Positions 7,367 to 16,740 of a stretch of 64,000 nucleotides of DNA are shown piece by piece. Each line of letters starts with the position of its first letter. The first letter of the stretch is position 1. The position numbers and the translations under genes were made by a program. The stretch covers positions 1 to 64,000 of the forward strand of contig CAYTMI010000004.1 in NCBI GenBank assembly GCA_964438865.1, written 5' to 3'. Below the pieces are notes generated by a model. That model did no database searches. It worked only from the letters and a program-made list of their open reading frames with translations, and was not told the DNA's origin. The stretch is from G016234445 sp964438865 (GTDB lineage Bacteria > Chloroflexota > Dehalococcoidia > Tepidiformales > Tepidiformaceae).

Positions 7367-9727
7367 TTACCCCGCCAGCACGGCGATGGTCACGCCTTCG
7401 CCGCCCTCTTTCGGCTGGGCCGTTTCGAAGCGGCGCACCAGCGGATGCCCGGTCAGCGTCTCCCGGATGGCCGCCCTGAGCGCGCCTGTGCCCTTCCCGT
7501 GGATGATCCGCACGAACGGGAGCCCGGCCCGGAAGGCGTCGTCGAGGTAGGTCTCGCAGCGCAGCAGCGCTTCCTCCGCCCGTTGGCCCCGGAGGTCGAG
7601 TTCAACCCCCGGACTTGGCCCCAGCGGCACCACGGCCGCCGGCGCGGGGGAACGCGTGATGCCCTCGACGCGGTCGATCCGGTCCACCGAAACCTTCATC
7701 CGGAGCCCGCCGAACTGCACTTCCACGCGGCCGTCCTCGCCCTCGGTCGAGAGTGCTTCCCCGGGTTGGGGGATGTCGCGCACGTGGATGGTGTCGCCGG
7801 GTTCGATCGGTTTCAGGGCAGCGGCCCGCACCGCCTCCCGCCGCTGCGGGCGCGCCCTCGCCGCCACCTTCGCGAGCTTCGCGTCAAGGTCCCGTAGCGT
7901 TTCCTCCGCCGCCCGCGCGTCGAACTCCCGGTTTGTGGCACGGCGCCGAACCTGGTCGAGTTCGCGCCGGACCTCTGCGAGGGCGTCTTCCCCTTCCCGC
8001 GTCGCTGCCTGGAGGATGGCGGCCCGCTCCTGCTCGATCCGGTCGCGCCGTTCGGCCAGCGCCAGCCGTAGTTCCTCCGACTCTCTTCGCGCCAGTTCCT
8101 CCCGTTTCCGGGCCTCGGCTGCGGCCGCCCGTTCGTCGCGAATCTCTGCCAGCAGCTGTTCGAACTCAAAGTGCTCCGGCGAAAGCTGCTCGCTCGCCCG
8201 TTCGAGCACCGATTCGTCCAGCCCCAGCCGTCGCGCGATCGCGATTGCGTTCGATTGCCCGGGCAGCCCGATCGTCAGGTGGTACGTCGGGCTCAGTGTC
8301 TCGATGTCGAATTCGACCGACGCGTTTCTCAGCCGTGGCTCGCTGTGGGCGAACGCTTTCAGTTCCCCGTGGTGGGTGGTCGCCACGAGCGCGCACCCTC
8401 GCTCCAACAGCGTCTCGAGGATCGCTCGCGCCAGGGCTGCGCCCTCCACCGGGTCGGTTCCGGCCCCCAGTTCGTCGAGCAGCACCAGGGTGCCGGGCGC
8501 CGCCTTCTTCAGGATGGCGGTGATGTTCCGCATGTGCGACGAGAACGTCGAAAGCGACTGCTCGATGGACTGCTCGTCGCCGATGTCGGCGTAGACCCGT
8601 GGATAGACCGTGAAGTGGCTGCCTTCGTCGCACGGCACCGGGATCCCCGCCTGCGCCATCAGCGTCAGCAGCCCGACAGTCTTCAGCGCGACCGTCTTCC
8701 CGCCCGTATTGGGCCCGGTGATCAGCACTCCCGGCGCGTCCCCGCCGACATCGATGTCGGTCGGGACCACATCGCCCCGCAACAGCGGGTGCCGGCCGCG
8801 GACGATGACAGTGCGTCCCGAGGGATGGAGCCAGCTTTCCGCGTCCCCGGGCGGCGGCACCTGCGCCCGCAGCTTCTTCCCCAGTCGCACCTTCGCTACC
8901 AGGACGTCGAGCCCCGCCAGCGCCATCACAGTCGCCAGCGCCGCCTCTTCGCGCGCGCCCAACAGCCCGCTGATGCGCTGCAGCACCCGGCGGACCTCGC
9001 GCTGCTCCGCCAGCTGGAGCTCCCGCACCTGGTTGCCCGCCTCCACAACCCCCATCGGCTCCACAAACACGGTCGCCCCGCTCGAAGAGACGTCGTGGAC
9101 GATGCCCTGGATCTGGCCACGGTAGTCAGCCTTGAGGGGGATAACTTTGCGGCCGTTGCGCTCCGTCAGCAGCCCTTCCTGGGCGATCCCTCGCCGCACC
9201 GCGTCCGCAAGCGCCGCCTGGGCACGCTGTTCGAGCCGGTCGTGGGCAACCCGCAGTTCCCTCCGCGTGGTGGCCAGCGCGTCGCTGGCGGAGTCGGCCA
9301 CATCGCCCCGCGCTGTGATCGCCGAATCCACCTCGTCGGTGAAGTGGCGGAAGTCGCCAATGTCGTCGGTGATGGCGCCCAGCCGCGGGACCCGCGCACG
9401 AATTCGTTCGACGACGTTCCGGGCCCGCGCGGCCGTCCGAAGCACCTGCGCGGTATCGAGGAGGTCACCGGGGTCCAATCCCTGGCCGATCGCCGCCGAG
9501 TGGATGAGTGGACGGACGTCCTTCGCGCCTGCAAACGGGACGTCGATCCCCATCTGGTCGAGCAGCTTCATCTCCGCTGTGGCCGACTGGGCGCCCAGCG
9601 CTGCCGCGAATTCCGTCTCCGGCCGTACGGCCAGCGCAAGCTCCCGCCCGACGCTGAACGCGGCTTCGTCGGCCAGCATCGACAGCACCTTTTCGAATTC
9701 CAGGACGCGGAGCGTGTGGTCGTCCAT
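7367..9727 (-). CDS. mutS2: Endonuclease MutS2 / ribosome-rescue ATPase
   Basis: A 786-residue protein starting MDDHTLRVLEFEK, which matches the standard MutS2 N-terminus, so an upstream in-frame extension was rejected. It has the MutS core and lever domains, Walker A TGPNTGGKTVALK near residue 338, Walker B LVLLDELGAGTDP near 415, an Arg/Glu-rich coiled coil at about 510-620, a KOW-like segment near 645-690 (GDTIHVRDIPQPG), and a C-terminal Smr domain with ELDLRGQRAEEA. In bacteria MutS2 opposes recombination and in Bacillus senses collided ribosomes. A -10 box lies 6 nt before the ATG. Confidence 0.96.
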   Translation of the reverse strand: MDDHTLRVLEFEKVLSMLADEAAFSVGRELALAVRPETEFAAALGAQSATAEMKLLDQMGIDVPFAGAKDVRPLIHSAAIGQGLDPGDLLDTAQVLRTAARARNVVERIRARVPRLGAITDDIGDFRHFTDEVDSAITARGDVADSASDALATTRRELRVAHDRLEQRAQAALADAVRRGIAQEGLLTERNGRKVIPLKADYRGQIQGIVHDVSSSGATVFVEPMGVVEAGNQVRELQLAEQREVRRVLQRISGLLGAREEAALATVMALAGLDVLVAKVRLGKKLRAQVPPPGDAESWLHPSGRTVIVRGRHPLLRGDVVPTDIDVGGDAPGVLITGPNTGGKTVALKTVGLLTLMAQAGIPVPCDEGSHFTVYPRVYADIGDEQSIEQSLSTFSSHMRNITAILKKAAPGTLVLLDELGAGTDPVEGAALARAILETLLERGCALVATTHHGELKAFAHSEPRLRNASVEFDIETLSPTYHLTIGLPGQSNAIAIARRLGLDESVLERASEQLSPEHFEFEQLLAEIRDERAAAAEARKREELARRESEELRLALAERRDRIEQERAAILQAATREGEDALAEVRRELDQVRRRATNREFDARAAEETLRDLDAKLAKVAARARPQRREAVRAAALKPIEPGDTIHVRDIPQPGEALSTEGEDGRVEVQFGGLRMKVSVDRIDRVEGITRSPAPAAVVPLGPSPGVELDLRGQRAEEALLRCETYLDDAFRAGLPFVRIIHGKGTGALRAAIRETLTGHPLVRRFETAQPKEGGEGVTIAVLAG

Positions 9728-9733
9728 GCGCCA

Positions 9734-9739
9734 AGCGTA
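9734..9739 (-). promoter_or_regulatory. Candidate -10 box of leaderless mutS2
   Basis: On the minus strand TACGCT is followed by 6 nt and then the ATG of mutS2. This distance places the transcription start at or beside the start codon. The same spacing recurs before nagA, the gene at 37095, the dehydrogenase at 43419 and galU. Confidence 0.5.
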
Positions 9740-9827
9740 GCCGCGGGGAGATGCCCGTGCCACCGCTCGCCTCTTTGGCGGCTTCCCGCGTATGCTGCCT
9801 CCCATCGACGCAACGTAGAGAAGTATC

Positions 9828-11372
9828 GTGTTCACCAAAGTGCTCGTCGCCAATCGCGGCGAAATCGCCCTTCGCATTGTCCGCGGCCTGCGCGACCTCG
9901 GGATCGAATCCGTGGCCGTCTACTCCGACGTCGACCGCCTCTCCCAGCACGTTCGTTACGCCGATGAAGCCCACCACATCGGACCCGCCGACGCGCGCGA
10001 AAGTTATCTCAACGGCGCGAAGATCATCGAGACAGCCCTTGCCTGCGGCGCCGAAGCCATCCACCCGGGATACGGCTTCCTCGCCGAGAACGCAGACTTT
10101 GCCGAAGCCTGCGAACGCGCCGGACTCACCTTCATCGGCCCCTCGCCGGCATCCATGCGCGCCCTCGGCGACAAGATCGCCGCCCGCAAGATCGCGATGG
10201 CCGCCGGCATCCCCGTGGTTCCCGGCAGCCTCGAAACCACCTCGATCGACGATGCCTTCGAGGCAGCAAACAAGCTTGGCTACCCGGTCATGGTGAAAGC
10301 GGCCGCCGGTGGTGGCGGGCGCGGCATCCGCCTGGTGCGGGAACCCGGCGAGTTCCACGACGCCGCCATGCGGGCCATGCAAGAGGCCCAGGCAGCCTTC
10401 GGCAACTCGACCATCTACATCGAACGTAACCTCTCGCCCGTCCGTCACATCGAAGTCCAGATCATCGGCGACAAGTTCGGCAACATCGTCCCCGTCGGCG
10501 AACGCGAATGCTCCATTCAACGCCGCCACCAGAAGCTCATCGAAGAGTGCCCCAGCCCCGTCGTCACCCCTGAGCTCCGCCGCTCGCTCGGCCGCGCCGC
10601 GACGAAGATCGCCCGCGCCGCGGACTACCACAGCGTCGGCACCGTCGAATTCCTCCTGACCGAGAGCGGCGAATGGTTCTTCCTAGAAATGAACACCCGC
10701 CTCCAGGTGGAGCACCCGGTGACGGAGATCGTGACCGGCGTCGACCTCGTCAAGGACCAGATTCTCGTTGCCGCCGGCGAAGAGTTGCCCTACGACGAAT
10801 ACGAACTCCTCACCCGCGGCTGGGCGATGGAATGCCGGATCGTCGCCGAGGACCCGTTCAACGACTTCCTCCCGTCCGTCGGCCGGGTGGTCCTCGCCCG
10901 CGAGCCGGCCGGCCCCGGCATCCGCGTCGAGAGCGCCCTCTACGACGGCGTCGAAGTGACGCCCTACTACGACTCGCTCCTCGCGAAGGTCACCGCCTGG
11001 GGCCGCAACCGCGAAGGCGCGCGCGCCCGGATGAAGCGGGCGCTCGCCGAGTTCCGTGTTGTCGGGGTCGCGACCAACATCCCCTATCTCCAGCAGATCC
11101 TCGATCTGCCGGACTTCATCGAGGGCAAGCTCGATACCGACTTCCTCGACCGCCACGAGATCGCGACGGAGGAACACCTCGACGAACAGAAGCGCCTGGC
11201 GGAGATTGCGGCCTTGCTCTTCGTCACGAGCGGCGAACCGCCGGCCCAGAACGGCAACGGCGCCGCCAGTGGGCACAACGGCCGCCCTGCCTATGGCCCA
11301 TCGCTCTGGCGGGACCGCATGTCCGGTAGCTCAGCCGGGAAGGGGATGGGTCGGTGGCCGAGAAGTATCTAG
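9828..11372 (+). CDS. accC: Biotin carboxylase subunit of an acyl-CoA carboxylase
   Basis: A 514-residue ATP-grasp biotin carboxylase beginning FTKVLVANRGEIALRI with a GTG start. The glycine-rich ATP loop KAAAGGGGRGIRL is near residues 157-169, and the catalytic EMNTRLQVEHPVTE motif near 287-300. It carboxylates biotin using ATP and bicarbonate. The carrier protein is encoded immediately downstream with a 19-nt overlap. No carboxyltransferase lies in the window, so acetyl-CoA and propionyl-CoA specificity cannot be distinguished. The last about 50 residues, after the conserved domain, are Gly/Asn-rich and look like a linker. Confidence 0.95.
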   Translation: MFTKVLVANRGEIALRIVRGLRDLGIESVAVYSDVDRLSQHVRYADEAHHIGPADARESYLNGAKIIETALACGAEAIHPGYGFLAENADFAEACERAGLTFIGPSPASMRALGDKIAARKIAMAAGIPVVPGSLETTSIDDAFEAANKLGYPVMVKAAAGGGGRGIRLVREPGEFHDAAMRAMQEAQAAFGNSTIYIERNLSPVRHIEVQIIGDKFGNIVPVGERECSIQRRHQKLIEECPSPVVTPELRRSLGRAATKIARAADYHSVGTVEFLLTESGEWFFLEMNTRLQVEHPVTEIVTGVDLVKDQILVAAGEELPYDEYELLTRGWAMECRIVAEDPFNDFLPSVGRVVLAREPAGPGIRVESALYDGVEVTPYYDSLLAKVTAWGRNREGARARMKRALAEFRVVGVATNIPYLQQILDLPDFIEGKLDTDFLDRHEIATEEHLDEQKRLAEIAALLFVTSGEPPAQNGNGAASGHNGRPAYGPSLWRDRMSGSSAGKGMGRWPRSI

Positions 11373-11872
11373 TCCGCCTCGGTGACGAAGAGACGACGCT
11401 CGAACTCCGCCGCGACGATGGGGCCACCTTTGTCCGCCGCGAAGGGGCCGAACGCTGGCAGCAGGTCGACCTCGAACGAGTCGGCGATTCTGGCCTCTGC
11501 CTCCTGATGATCGACAACCACCCGGTGGAGATTTACCTCGAACGGCGCCGCGGCGGCGCGATCGTCACCATCGGCCGTCACGCCTTCAACTACGACGTCG
11601 GCCCCTGGCGGCCTGGGGGAGCGCGTCCCGCGGGAAGGACGAACCTCGCCGCCGGGCTCGTCCGAATCACCGCGCCGATGACCGGTTCCGTCCTCGAAGT
11701 GAAGTGTGAGCCGGGCGAGCGAGTGGAGGCGGGCGCCACCCTCCTCGTCATCGAATCCATGAAGATGAACAACGAACTGCGCTCGCCCGCCGCCGGCGTG
11801 ATCGAGTCCGTGCCGGTTGTCGCGGGCCAGCGGATCAAGGCTGGAGAGCTCCTCGTTTCGCTCCAGGCCTGA
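11354..11872 (+). CDS. Biotin carboxyl carrier protein
   Basis: 172 residues from a GTG start that lies inside the end of the biotin carboxylase gene. The C-terminal 75 residues are a biotinyl/lipoyl domain with VIESMKMNNEL, where the Lys of MKM is the biotinylation site, and GERVEAGATLLV before it. The N-terminal 90 residues (MAEKYLVRLGDEETTLEL onward) are a beta-rich domain seen in carrier subunits of acyl-CoA carboxylases. It shuttles carboxybiotin from the upstream enzyme to an unlinked carboxyltransferase. Confidence 0.93.
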   Translation: MAEKYLVRLGDEETTLELRRDDGATFVRREGAERWQQVDLERVGDSGLCLLMIDNHPVEIYLERRRGGAIVTIGRHAFNYDVGPWRPGGARPAGRTNLAAGLVRITAPMTGSVLEVKCEPGERVEAGATLLVIESMKMNNELRSPAAGVIESVPVVAGQRIKAGELLVSLQA

Positions 11873-11930
11873 TTCGGAGAGCCCCCCTTTACCGGTTCAA
11901 GGCAAGCCGTCATATGTGACGGATGGCGTA

Positions 11931-11960
11931 TTGACCCGGCATGATCGGGTCGCGTACGGT
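11931..11960 (+). promoter_or_regulatory. Sigma-70 promoter of the SRP RNA
   Basis: TTGACC (11931-11936) and TACGGT (11955-11960) are separated by 18 nt. Seven nt downstream lies the first base of the predicted SRP RNA at 11968, which fits the expected start-site distance. Confidence 0.75.
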
Positions 11961-11967
11961 AACCCTT

Positions 11968-12234
11968 GGTCGTGCTAGACGGGGAGCTAGCGGTGCCCTG
12001 AACCCGCAATCCGCTGTAGCGGGGTTGAATCCCTGCCAGAGGGCTGGTTCACCGGGGACTGTCCTTGTCAAGCGGTGTTGACGATCTGGTCCTGCGCGGC
12101 GAAGCGCCATGAACCTGGTCAGGTCCGGAAGGAAGCAGCCATAAGTGGTCAGCTTCGGGTGCCGCAGCCAACCGGGTCCGAGCTGGCTGGCGCAGGACAA
12201 GCCTGGTGGCTGGATCGAAGGCAGGTGCACGGCC
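11968..12234 (+). ncRNA. ffs: SRP RNA, large bacterial type
   Basis: The conserved 5' domain is present (GTGCTAGACGGGGAG, then GCGGTGCCCTG and AACCCGCAATCCGCT), as is the domain IV hairpin with GTCCGGAAGGAAGCAGCC near 12121-12138 and its GGAA tetraloop. The terminal helix pairs 11968-11975 with 12227-12234 over eight positions including one G-U pair, which sets the ends. About 267 nt with an Alu-like domain makes it the long form found in Bacillus and Chloroflexota rather than the 4.5S form. The RNA pairs with Ffh to target nascent membrane proteins. Confidence 0.95.
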
Positions 12235-12254
12235 TGAACCTTCACTCTCGGTGA

Positions 12255-12271
12255 GCCCGCAGCCAGCGGGC
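12255..12271 (+). terminator. Short hairpin after the SRP RNA
   Basis: GCCCGC and GCGGGC form a 6-bp stem around a 5-nt loop. There is no T tract, as for other hairpins in this GC-rich genome, so its terminator role is tentative. Confidence 0.4.
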
Positions 12272-12300
12272 CGCCACAAATCTCGTACCGAGGAGTGGAC

Positions 12301-13758
12301 TTGGCCCAGGCAGTTCGGTCGCCTCGCTACCGCGGGCGCCGGATAGCTGAAGCACAGCACATCACCCGGTCCGACCTCTTCCTGCACCCCCGCCACTTTC
12401 GAGGTCGGCATCACGCAGCTGCGATCTTCGTGATCGTAGTGCTTGCTGTCTTCGGCTCCCGGCTTTTCCCGTCCCGTAACGTCACCGTCATCCACGACGG
12501 TGGGGCGTTTAACGTTCAGGCGACTTTTGACACCCGCAGCGAAGCCCTCGCCGCCGCTGCCGTCTCCCTCAACCCCGGCGACCGCATCTTCCAGGCCACC
12601 GGCGGCGACTACGCAAGTCTCGCCATTCAACGCGCCCGTCCCGTCACGGTCGAAGTCGATGGCCGTTTCGCCCGCCTCAATACCACCGCAGCGACCGTTG
12701 GCGGCGCCCTCGCCGCTGCGGGGGTCACCCTCCAACCCGGCGACAGCGTCTACCTCGATAGCAAGCTCACCACCAGCCGCGGCCCACTCGCGGGTGCCCC
12801 CGCTACGGGGGACGGTCTCGCCCTGGCCGTCGTCCGCGCCCGCCCCGTGACGGTCATGATCGACACCCTCCGCGTCGAGAGGATGTCCTCAGCGGCGACG
12901 GTCGACGCCCTCCTCCAGGAACTTGGCATGACCGTCCGCGAGGGCGACCTCGTCCGCCCTGCCCTCACGTCTCCCCTCTCGTCCGGGCTTACCGTGAGGC
13001 TGGCGAAAGCACGCACCATCACGGTTCGCCTCGATGGCAAGGAACAGAGCCTCTACACGCAGGCCCAGACCGTCGCGGACGTACTGAGTGTCCTCGGCGT
13101 CGACCCCGGCCCGGAAGAGACACTCAACCCGCCGCGCGACACCTACGTCAGCAACGGCCTCGTCATCACCATTGGCCTGACGCGCATCGTCGATGAAGAA
13201 GTCCAGGAGAAGATCGCCCCGCGCGTCGTCTACGAGACCGACCCGAACCTGGCCTCCGAGAGCGTCCGCGAGGTCCCCGGCAGCGAAGGCCTCCGCCTCA
13301 TGAAGTACCGCGTCACCTACAAGAACGGCGCCGAGACGGACCGCTTCCAGGTCGACAGCGGCACCATCCTGGTCGAAGCCGTGCCGACCCGCCACATCAC
13401 CGGGACCAAGGGCAGCCACCCGAAGCCGATCCTCACCTCGCCCGAATTCAATGGCACCTACAGCCGGAAGGTCACTGTCCGTGCGACCTGGTACAACGCC
13501 GCCGGTGGCTGGTGGGCGCCGGGTGACCCGAACTACGGCCGCACCGCGACCGGCGTCTTCGTCGACAAGGGCATTTGCGCCGTGGACCCTGATTTCATCT
13601 CCCTCGGTACCCGGTTCTTCGTTCCCGGCTACGGCCCGTGCCTCGCCGCAGACACGGGAGGAGCCGTCAAAGGCAACGTGATCGACCTTGGGTACCCCGA
13701 AAGCGCCGGCGATCCCGGGTGGGGGAACAAGTACGTCGAGATCTACATCCTCGACTGA
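12301..13758 (+). CDS. YabE/Rpf2-like wall protein: DUF348 repeats, G5 and 3D domains
   Basis: The protein has about 485 residues, a basic cytoplasmic start and one membrane segment near residues 38-55 (AAAIFVIVVLAVFGS). Three DUF348 repeats follow, each with the R/K-x-I/V-T-V pattern (RPVTVEVDG, RPVTVMIDT, RTITVRLDG), then a G5 domain around residues 300-365 and a C-terminal 3D domain (VRATWYNAAGG through DTGGAVKGNVIDLG) with the three aspartates of MltA-like lytic transglycosylases. The TTG at 12301 is preferred because AGGAG lies 5 nt upstream; an in-frame GTG at 12295 overlaps that site. The family acts in peptidoglycan turnover and resuscitation. The order with rsmA and ispE is conserved in Firmicutes and Actinobacteria. 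Confidence 0.9.
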   Translation: MAQAVRSPRYRGRRIAEAQHITRSDLFLHPRHFRGRHHAAAIFVIVVLAVFGSRLFPSRNVTVIHDGGAFNVQATFDTRSEALAAAAVSLNPGDRIFQATGGDYASLAIQRARPVTVEVDGRFARLNTTAATVGGALAAAGVTLQPGDSVYLDSKLTTSRGPLAGAPATGDGLALAVVRARPVTVMIDTLRVERMSSAATVDALLQELGMTVREGDLVRPALTSPLSSGLTVRLAKARTITVRLDGKEQSLYTQAQTVADVLSVLGVDPGPEETLNPPRDTYVSNGLVITIGLTRIVDEEVQEKIAPRVVYETDPNLASESVREVPGSEGLRLMKYRVTYKNGAETDRFQVDSGTILVEAVPTRHITGTKGSHPKPILTSPEFNGTYSRKVTVRATWYNAAGGWWAPGDPNYGRTATGVFVDKGICAVDPDFISLGTRFFVPGYGPCLAADTGGAVKGNVIDLGYPESAGDPGWGNKYVEIYILD

Positions 13759-13786
13759 GCCCGCAAGCGTCACCTACCATCGGAAT

Positions 13787-14608
13787 GTGCCCCAGATTCG
13801 CAACGGCGGCCCCCGCCCCCGGAAATCCCTCGGCCAGCATTTCCTCCGCGACACCGGCGTCCTCGCCGACATCGCTGCGGCTGTCCGCGTGCCCCCCGGG
13901 GGCGTCATCGTGGAGATTGGCGCCGGCACGGGCCAACTCACCGAGTTCCTGCTTGAACGCGGCGCTCCCGTGGTTGCGGTCGAACTCGAAGCCCGCCTCC
14001 TGGTCCACCTCCGCGACCGCTTTCGCGAACACCCGCTCCTGACTCTTGTGCAGGCCGACGCCCGGGACGTCGACCCCGGCGAGCTGTCTGGGGGTCGACC
14101 CTTCGCAGTCGCCGGGAACCTGCCCTATTTCGCCGCGAACCCGATCATCCGCCACTTCCTCGAATCTGAGCCGAAGCCTGTCGAGATGGTGGTCATGGTC
14201 CAGCGCGAAATCGGCCGCGAACTGGCGGCGCTCCCGGGGCAGATGTCGCTCCTTGCCATCTCGGTCCAGATCTACGCCGAAGCCGAATACCTTTTCGATG
14301 TCCGCCCGGAGGCGTTCGACCCTCCCCCCGCCGTCGTCTCCAGCGTGGTGCGGCTGACGCTGCGCCCGCGGCCGTTGGTGGCACCCGAACGGAACGCGGC
14401 CTTCTTCGAACTCGTCGCCCGCACGTTCCGCAACCCCCGCAAGCAGATCCACAATGCGCTCGGCCGGGGCGTCTGGCTGCCCAAGGGTGGCGCCGAGGAA
14501 GCCCTGGCGGCCGCCGGCGTCGACCCGATGCGCCGCGCTGAAACCCTCACCATCCCGGAGTGGCTTGCCCTCTTGGATGCGACGGACGCCATCTGTGCCC
14601 GCGTCTGA
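13787..14608 (+). CDS. rsmA: 16S rRNA dimethyladenosine transferase
   Basis: 273 residues from a GTG start (VPQIRNGG), 28 nt after the YabE-like gene. Motifs in order are RKSLGQHFLRD near residue 13, the SAM loop VEIGAGTGQLTEFLLE near 41-56, VVAVELEARL, and the catalytic NLPYFAANPII near 107-117, then a helical C-terminal domain. KsgA/RsmA dimethylates two adenines of the 3' hairpin of 16S rRNA during 30S maturation. It overlaps ispE by 14 nt. Confidence 0.96.
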   Translation: MPQIRNGGPRPRKSLGQHFLRDTGVLADIAAAVRVPPGGVIVEIGAGTGQLTEFLLERGAPVVAVELEARLLVHLRDRFREHPLLTLVQADARDVDPGELSGGRPFAVAGNLPYFAANPIIRHFLESEPKPVEMVVMVQREIGRELAALPGQMSLLAISVQIYAEAEYLFDVRPEAFDPPPAVVSSVVRLTLRPRPLVAPERNAAFFELVARTFRNPRKQIHNALGRGVWLPKGGAEEALAAAGVDPMRRAETLTIPEWLALLDATDAICARV

Positions 14609-15473
14609 AGTGCTTAGTGGCCTCGCGCCCGCGAAGGTGAACCTCGTCCTCGAAGTCCTGGGCAAGCGGCCGGACGGCTACCACGAACTCGACACCATCC
14701 TCCAGACGCTCGCCCTCGCCGACCGCGTGACCATCTCGCGCGGGGACGGGCCGCCGGTGGTGGTTACAGGCCCTATGGCGACCGGGACCCCCGCGAACGA
14801 GACCAACCTCGCCTGGCGCGCGGCCGCCGAACTCGCGCGAATCACCGGCGAATCCACTGCCGGGCTCGTCATAACCATCGACAAGCAGATCCCGGCCGCT
14901 GGGGGGCTCGGGGGCGGCGCTTCGGACGCGGCCACTGTCCTTCGCCTCCTCCAGCAGTGGTGGCCCGCCGCCCGCGAGGATGCCCTGCAGCGAGCGGCCG
15001 CCGCCGTCGGGAGCGACGAACCCTTCTTCCTCACCGGCGGCACCGCCCGGGCGAGGGGCAGGGGCGAAGTGATCACGAGCCTTCCCCCGCTCCCGCCCCA
15101 TGCGGTGGTCCTCTTCGTCCCGCCCGAGTCCATCGCGTCGAAGACCCCCCGCCTCTTCGCGGCCCTCGCCGGCCAGCCGTTCGACTCCGGGTCCGTGGCC
15201 GCCGCGTTCGTGAAGGAACCCCCGGCGCGGTTCGCCAGCGCCGACGTCTCGAACGCCTTTGAGCGCGTCGCCTTCGACGTCTTCCCCGGCCTCTCCGGCT
15301 TCCACGAGCGCCTGGAGGCACGTGCCGGGGAGCCGATCCGGCTGGCCGGAGCTGGGCCAACCCTCTTCTGGATCGGCCCCGAAGGACGTGCAGCCTCGGT
15401 CGCCGAATCCGCCAACGGCCTTCCCTGCACAACCATTCGCACGGCGACGGTAGGTCCACTGTGGAGGCCGTGA
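14595..15473 (+). CDS. ispE: 4-diphosphocytidyl-2-C-methyl-D-erythritol kinase
   Basis: A 292-residue GHMP kinase with APAKVNLVLEVLGKRPDGYH at residues 11-30, ATP-binding PAAGGLGGGASDAAT near 98-112, and the C-terminal GAGPTLFWIG motif. It phosphorylates CDP-methylerythritol in the MEP pathway of isoprenoid synthesis. The GTG start inside rsmA is supported by the family N-terminus. The C-terminus overlaps the next gene by 13 nt. Confidence 0.95.
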   Translation: MPASEVLSGLAPAKVNLVLEVLGKRPDGYHELDTILQTLALADRVTISRGDGPPVVVTGPMATGTPANETNLAWRAAAELARITGESTAGLVITIDKQIPAAGGLGGGASDAATVLRLLQQWWPAAREDALQRAAAAVGSDEPFFLTGGTARARGRGEVITSLPPLPPHAVVLFVPPESIASKTPRLFAALAGQPFDSGSVAAAFVKEPPARFASADVSNAFERVAFDVFPGLSGFHERLEARAGEPIRLAGAGPTLFWIGPEGRAASVAESANGLPCTTIRTATVGPLWRP

Positions 15474-15874
15474 TTGCCGGCTGGCTCCTCGGCTACGCGA
15501 TGGCCATCGCATCCACAGCCGCCCTCACATTCCTCGTCACCCGACAGCGCGACGCCTCCATCCTTTCGCGGTGGTTCTCTCCCGATGTCCCCGGCGCGCT
15601 GCTCGCCGTCCCCATCTCCATTGGCACCGCCCTCGGCTGGACGATGATCGGCCTCGTGCTCGGCTCGCTCTACCAAGTTGGCGATTTCGAAGGCCGAAAG
15701 GGCGTCCTCGGCAGCCCGAGCGGCGTGTTCACCCTGATCATCCTCGCCCTGGCCTGGTTTCCGCTCCCACCGCTTGTCATCTTCTTTCGGCGCTACTGGT
15801 GGGTCTGGTTGGCAATGTCGCTCCTCTTCGTCGCGCTCTTCGGCTGGGCGATGCCTCTGCTGGCGAGCGGGTGA
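15461..15874 (+). CDS. Small four-TM membrane protein of unknown function
   Basis: 137 residues from a GTG start within the end of ispE. Hydrophobic segments are at about residues 4-25, 45-70, 85-105 and 112-134, joined by short Arg-rich loops (RQRDASILSRWF, FFRRYWW). I do not recognise the family. The tight overlap with ispE implies coexpression with the yabE-rsmA-ispE operon. Its last codons contain a -10 element for the next gene. Confidence 0.75.
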   Translation: MEAVIAGWLLGYAMAIASTAALTFLVTRQRDASILSRWFSPDVPGALLAVPISIGTALGWTMIGLVLGSLYQVGDFEGRKGVLGSPSGVFTLIILALAWFPLPPLVIFFRRYWWVWLAMSLLFVALFGWAMPLLASG

Positions 15875-15880
15875 TATACT
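15875..15880 (+). promoter_or_regulatory. Candidate -10 box TATACT before the PHP gene
   Basis: TATACT lies just after the preceding stop codon and 42 nt before the GTG of the PHP gene. No convincing -35 box is visible 17 nt upstream. Confidence 0.45.
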
Positions 15881-15922
15881 CACCCGGTTCGTGAAACTCT
15901 GAACAAACGACGGAGGCGCCGA

Positions 15923-16636
15923 GTGCCGGGCACCATTATTGACATGCACCTGCACACCACCAAGGGCGCTTCCGATTCCATGCTCAACCCTGATGACCTC
16001 ATCGACGAGGCCCGGCGTGTCGGGCTGACCGGCGTCAACATCACCGAACACGACCGCATGTGGGAGTCCTGGGACCTCGCCCCCTTTCGCACGAAGCACG
16101 AAGGCATTTTCGTGTCCAACGGGATGGAAGTGTCCACCGACATGGGACACATCCTCGCGATCGGCCTCAAGGGATACGAAGGCGGCATCCGCAGGCTTGC
16201 CCGCCTGCGCGAAGTCGCGGACGAACAGGGCGCATTCCTCGTCGTCGCCCACCCGTTCCGGCACTTCTTTGACCCCGTCCACTTCAAGCGCGAAGGCAAA
16301 GAGCCTTTCAACCTCACCCCTGACCAGGCCGCGAAGCTCCCCGTCTTCCAACTGGTCCACGGCATCGAAGTCCTGAACGGATGCAACACCCCCCGGGAGA
16401 ACTACTTCGCCCTCCAGATCGCCAAGATCCTCGGCAAGCCCGGCACCGGTGGCTCCGACGCGCACTCCACCCAGGGCATCGGCTATTTCACCGCCGTCTT
16501 CGAAGAGAACCTGGAAAGCGCCGCCCAGATGGTGGAGCAGATGCACCGGGGGCGGTTCTATCCGGGCCGCGGGCTCCCCCAGGGCGAACTCAACAACTAT
16601 TGGGAGACCGCCGAGCCCATCTCCTTCTACGAATGA
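15923..16636 (+). CDS. PHP-domain metal-dependent phosphoesterase
   Basis: 237 residues from a GTG start with a GGAGG site 8 nt upstream. Metal ligands of the PHP fold are visible: DMHLHTTKGASDS at residues 6-18, NITEHDRMW near 38, GMEVSTDMGHIL near 70, VVAHPFRH near 108, and GGSDAHST near 182. Such stand-alone PHP proteins hydrolyse phosphoesters, for example nucleoside 3',5'-bisphosphates or oligonucleotides; the substrate here is undetermined. Confidence 0.88.
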   Translation: MPGTIIDMHLHTTKGASDSMLNPDDLIDEARRVGLTGVNITEHDRMWESWDLAPFRTKHEGIFVSNGMEVSTDMGHILAIGLKGYEGGIRRLARLREVADEQGAFLVVAHPFRHFFDPVHFKREGKEPFNLTPDQAAKLPVFQLVHGIEVLNGCNTPRENYFALQIAKILGKPGTGGSDAHSTQGIGYFTAVFEENLESAAQMVEQMHRGRFYPGRGLPQGELNNYWETAEPISFYE

Positions 16637-16740
16637 TCGGCGCGGCTTTTCGCTAGCCGCTCGGGCGGACGCCCGGTAGACTTATGCGACCGCCGGGCAG
16701 CAATTGTGCCCGGCATTCGTTTGACCAACGCGGCCTCCAC

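Noticed and set aside
12295..12300. GTG at 12295 as start of the YabE-like gene
   Set aside because: It overlaps its own AGGAG site; the TTG at 12301 has normal spacing.
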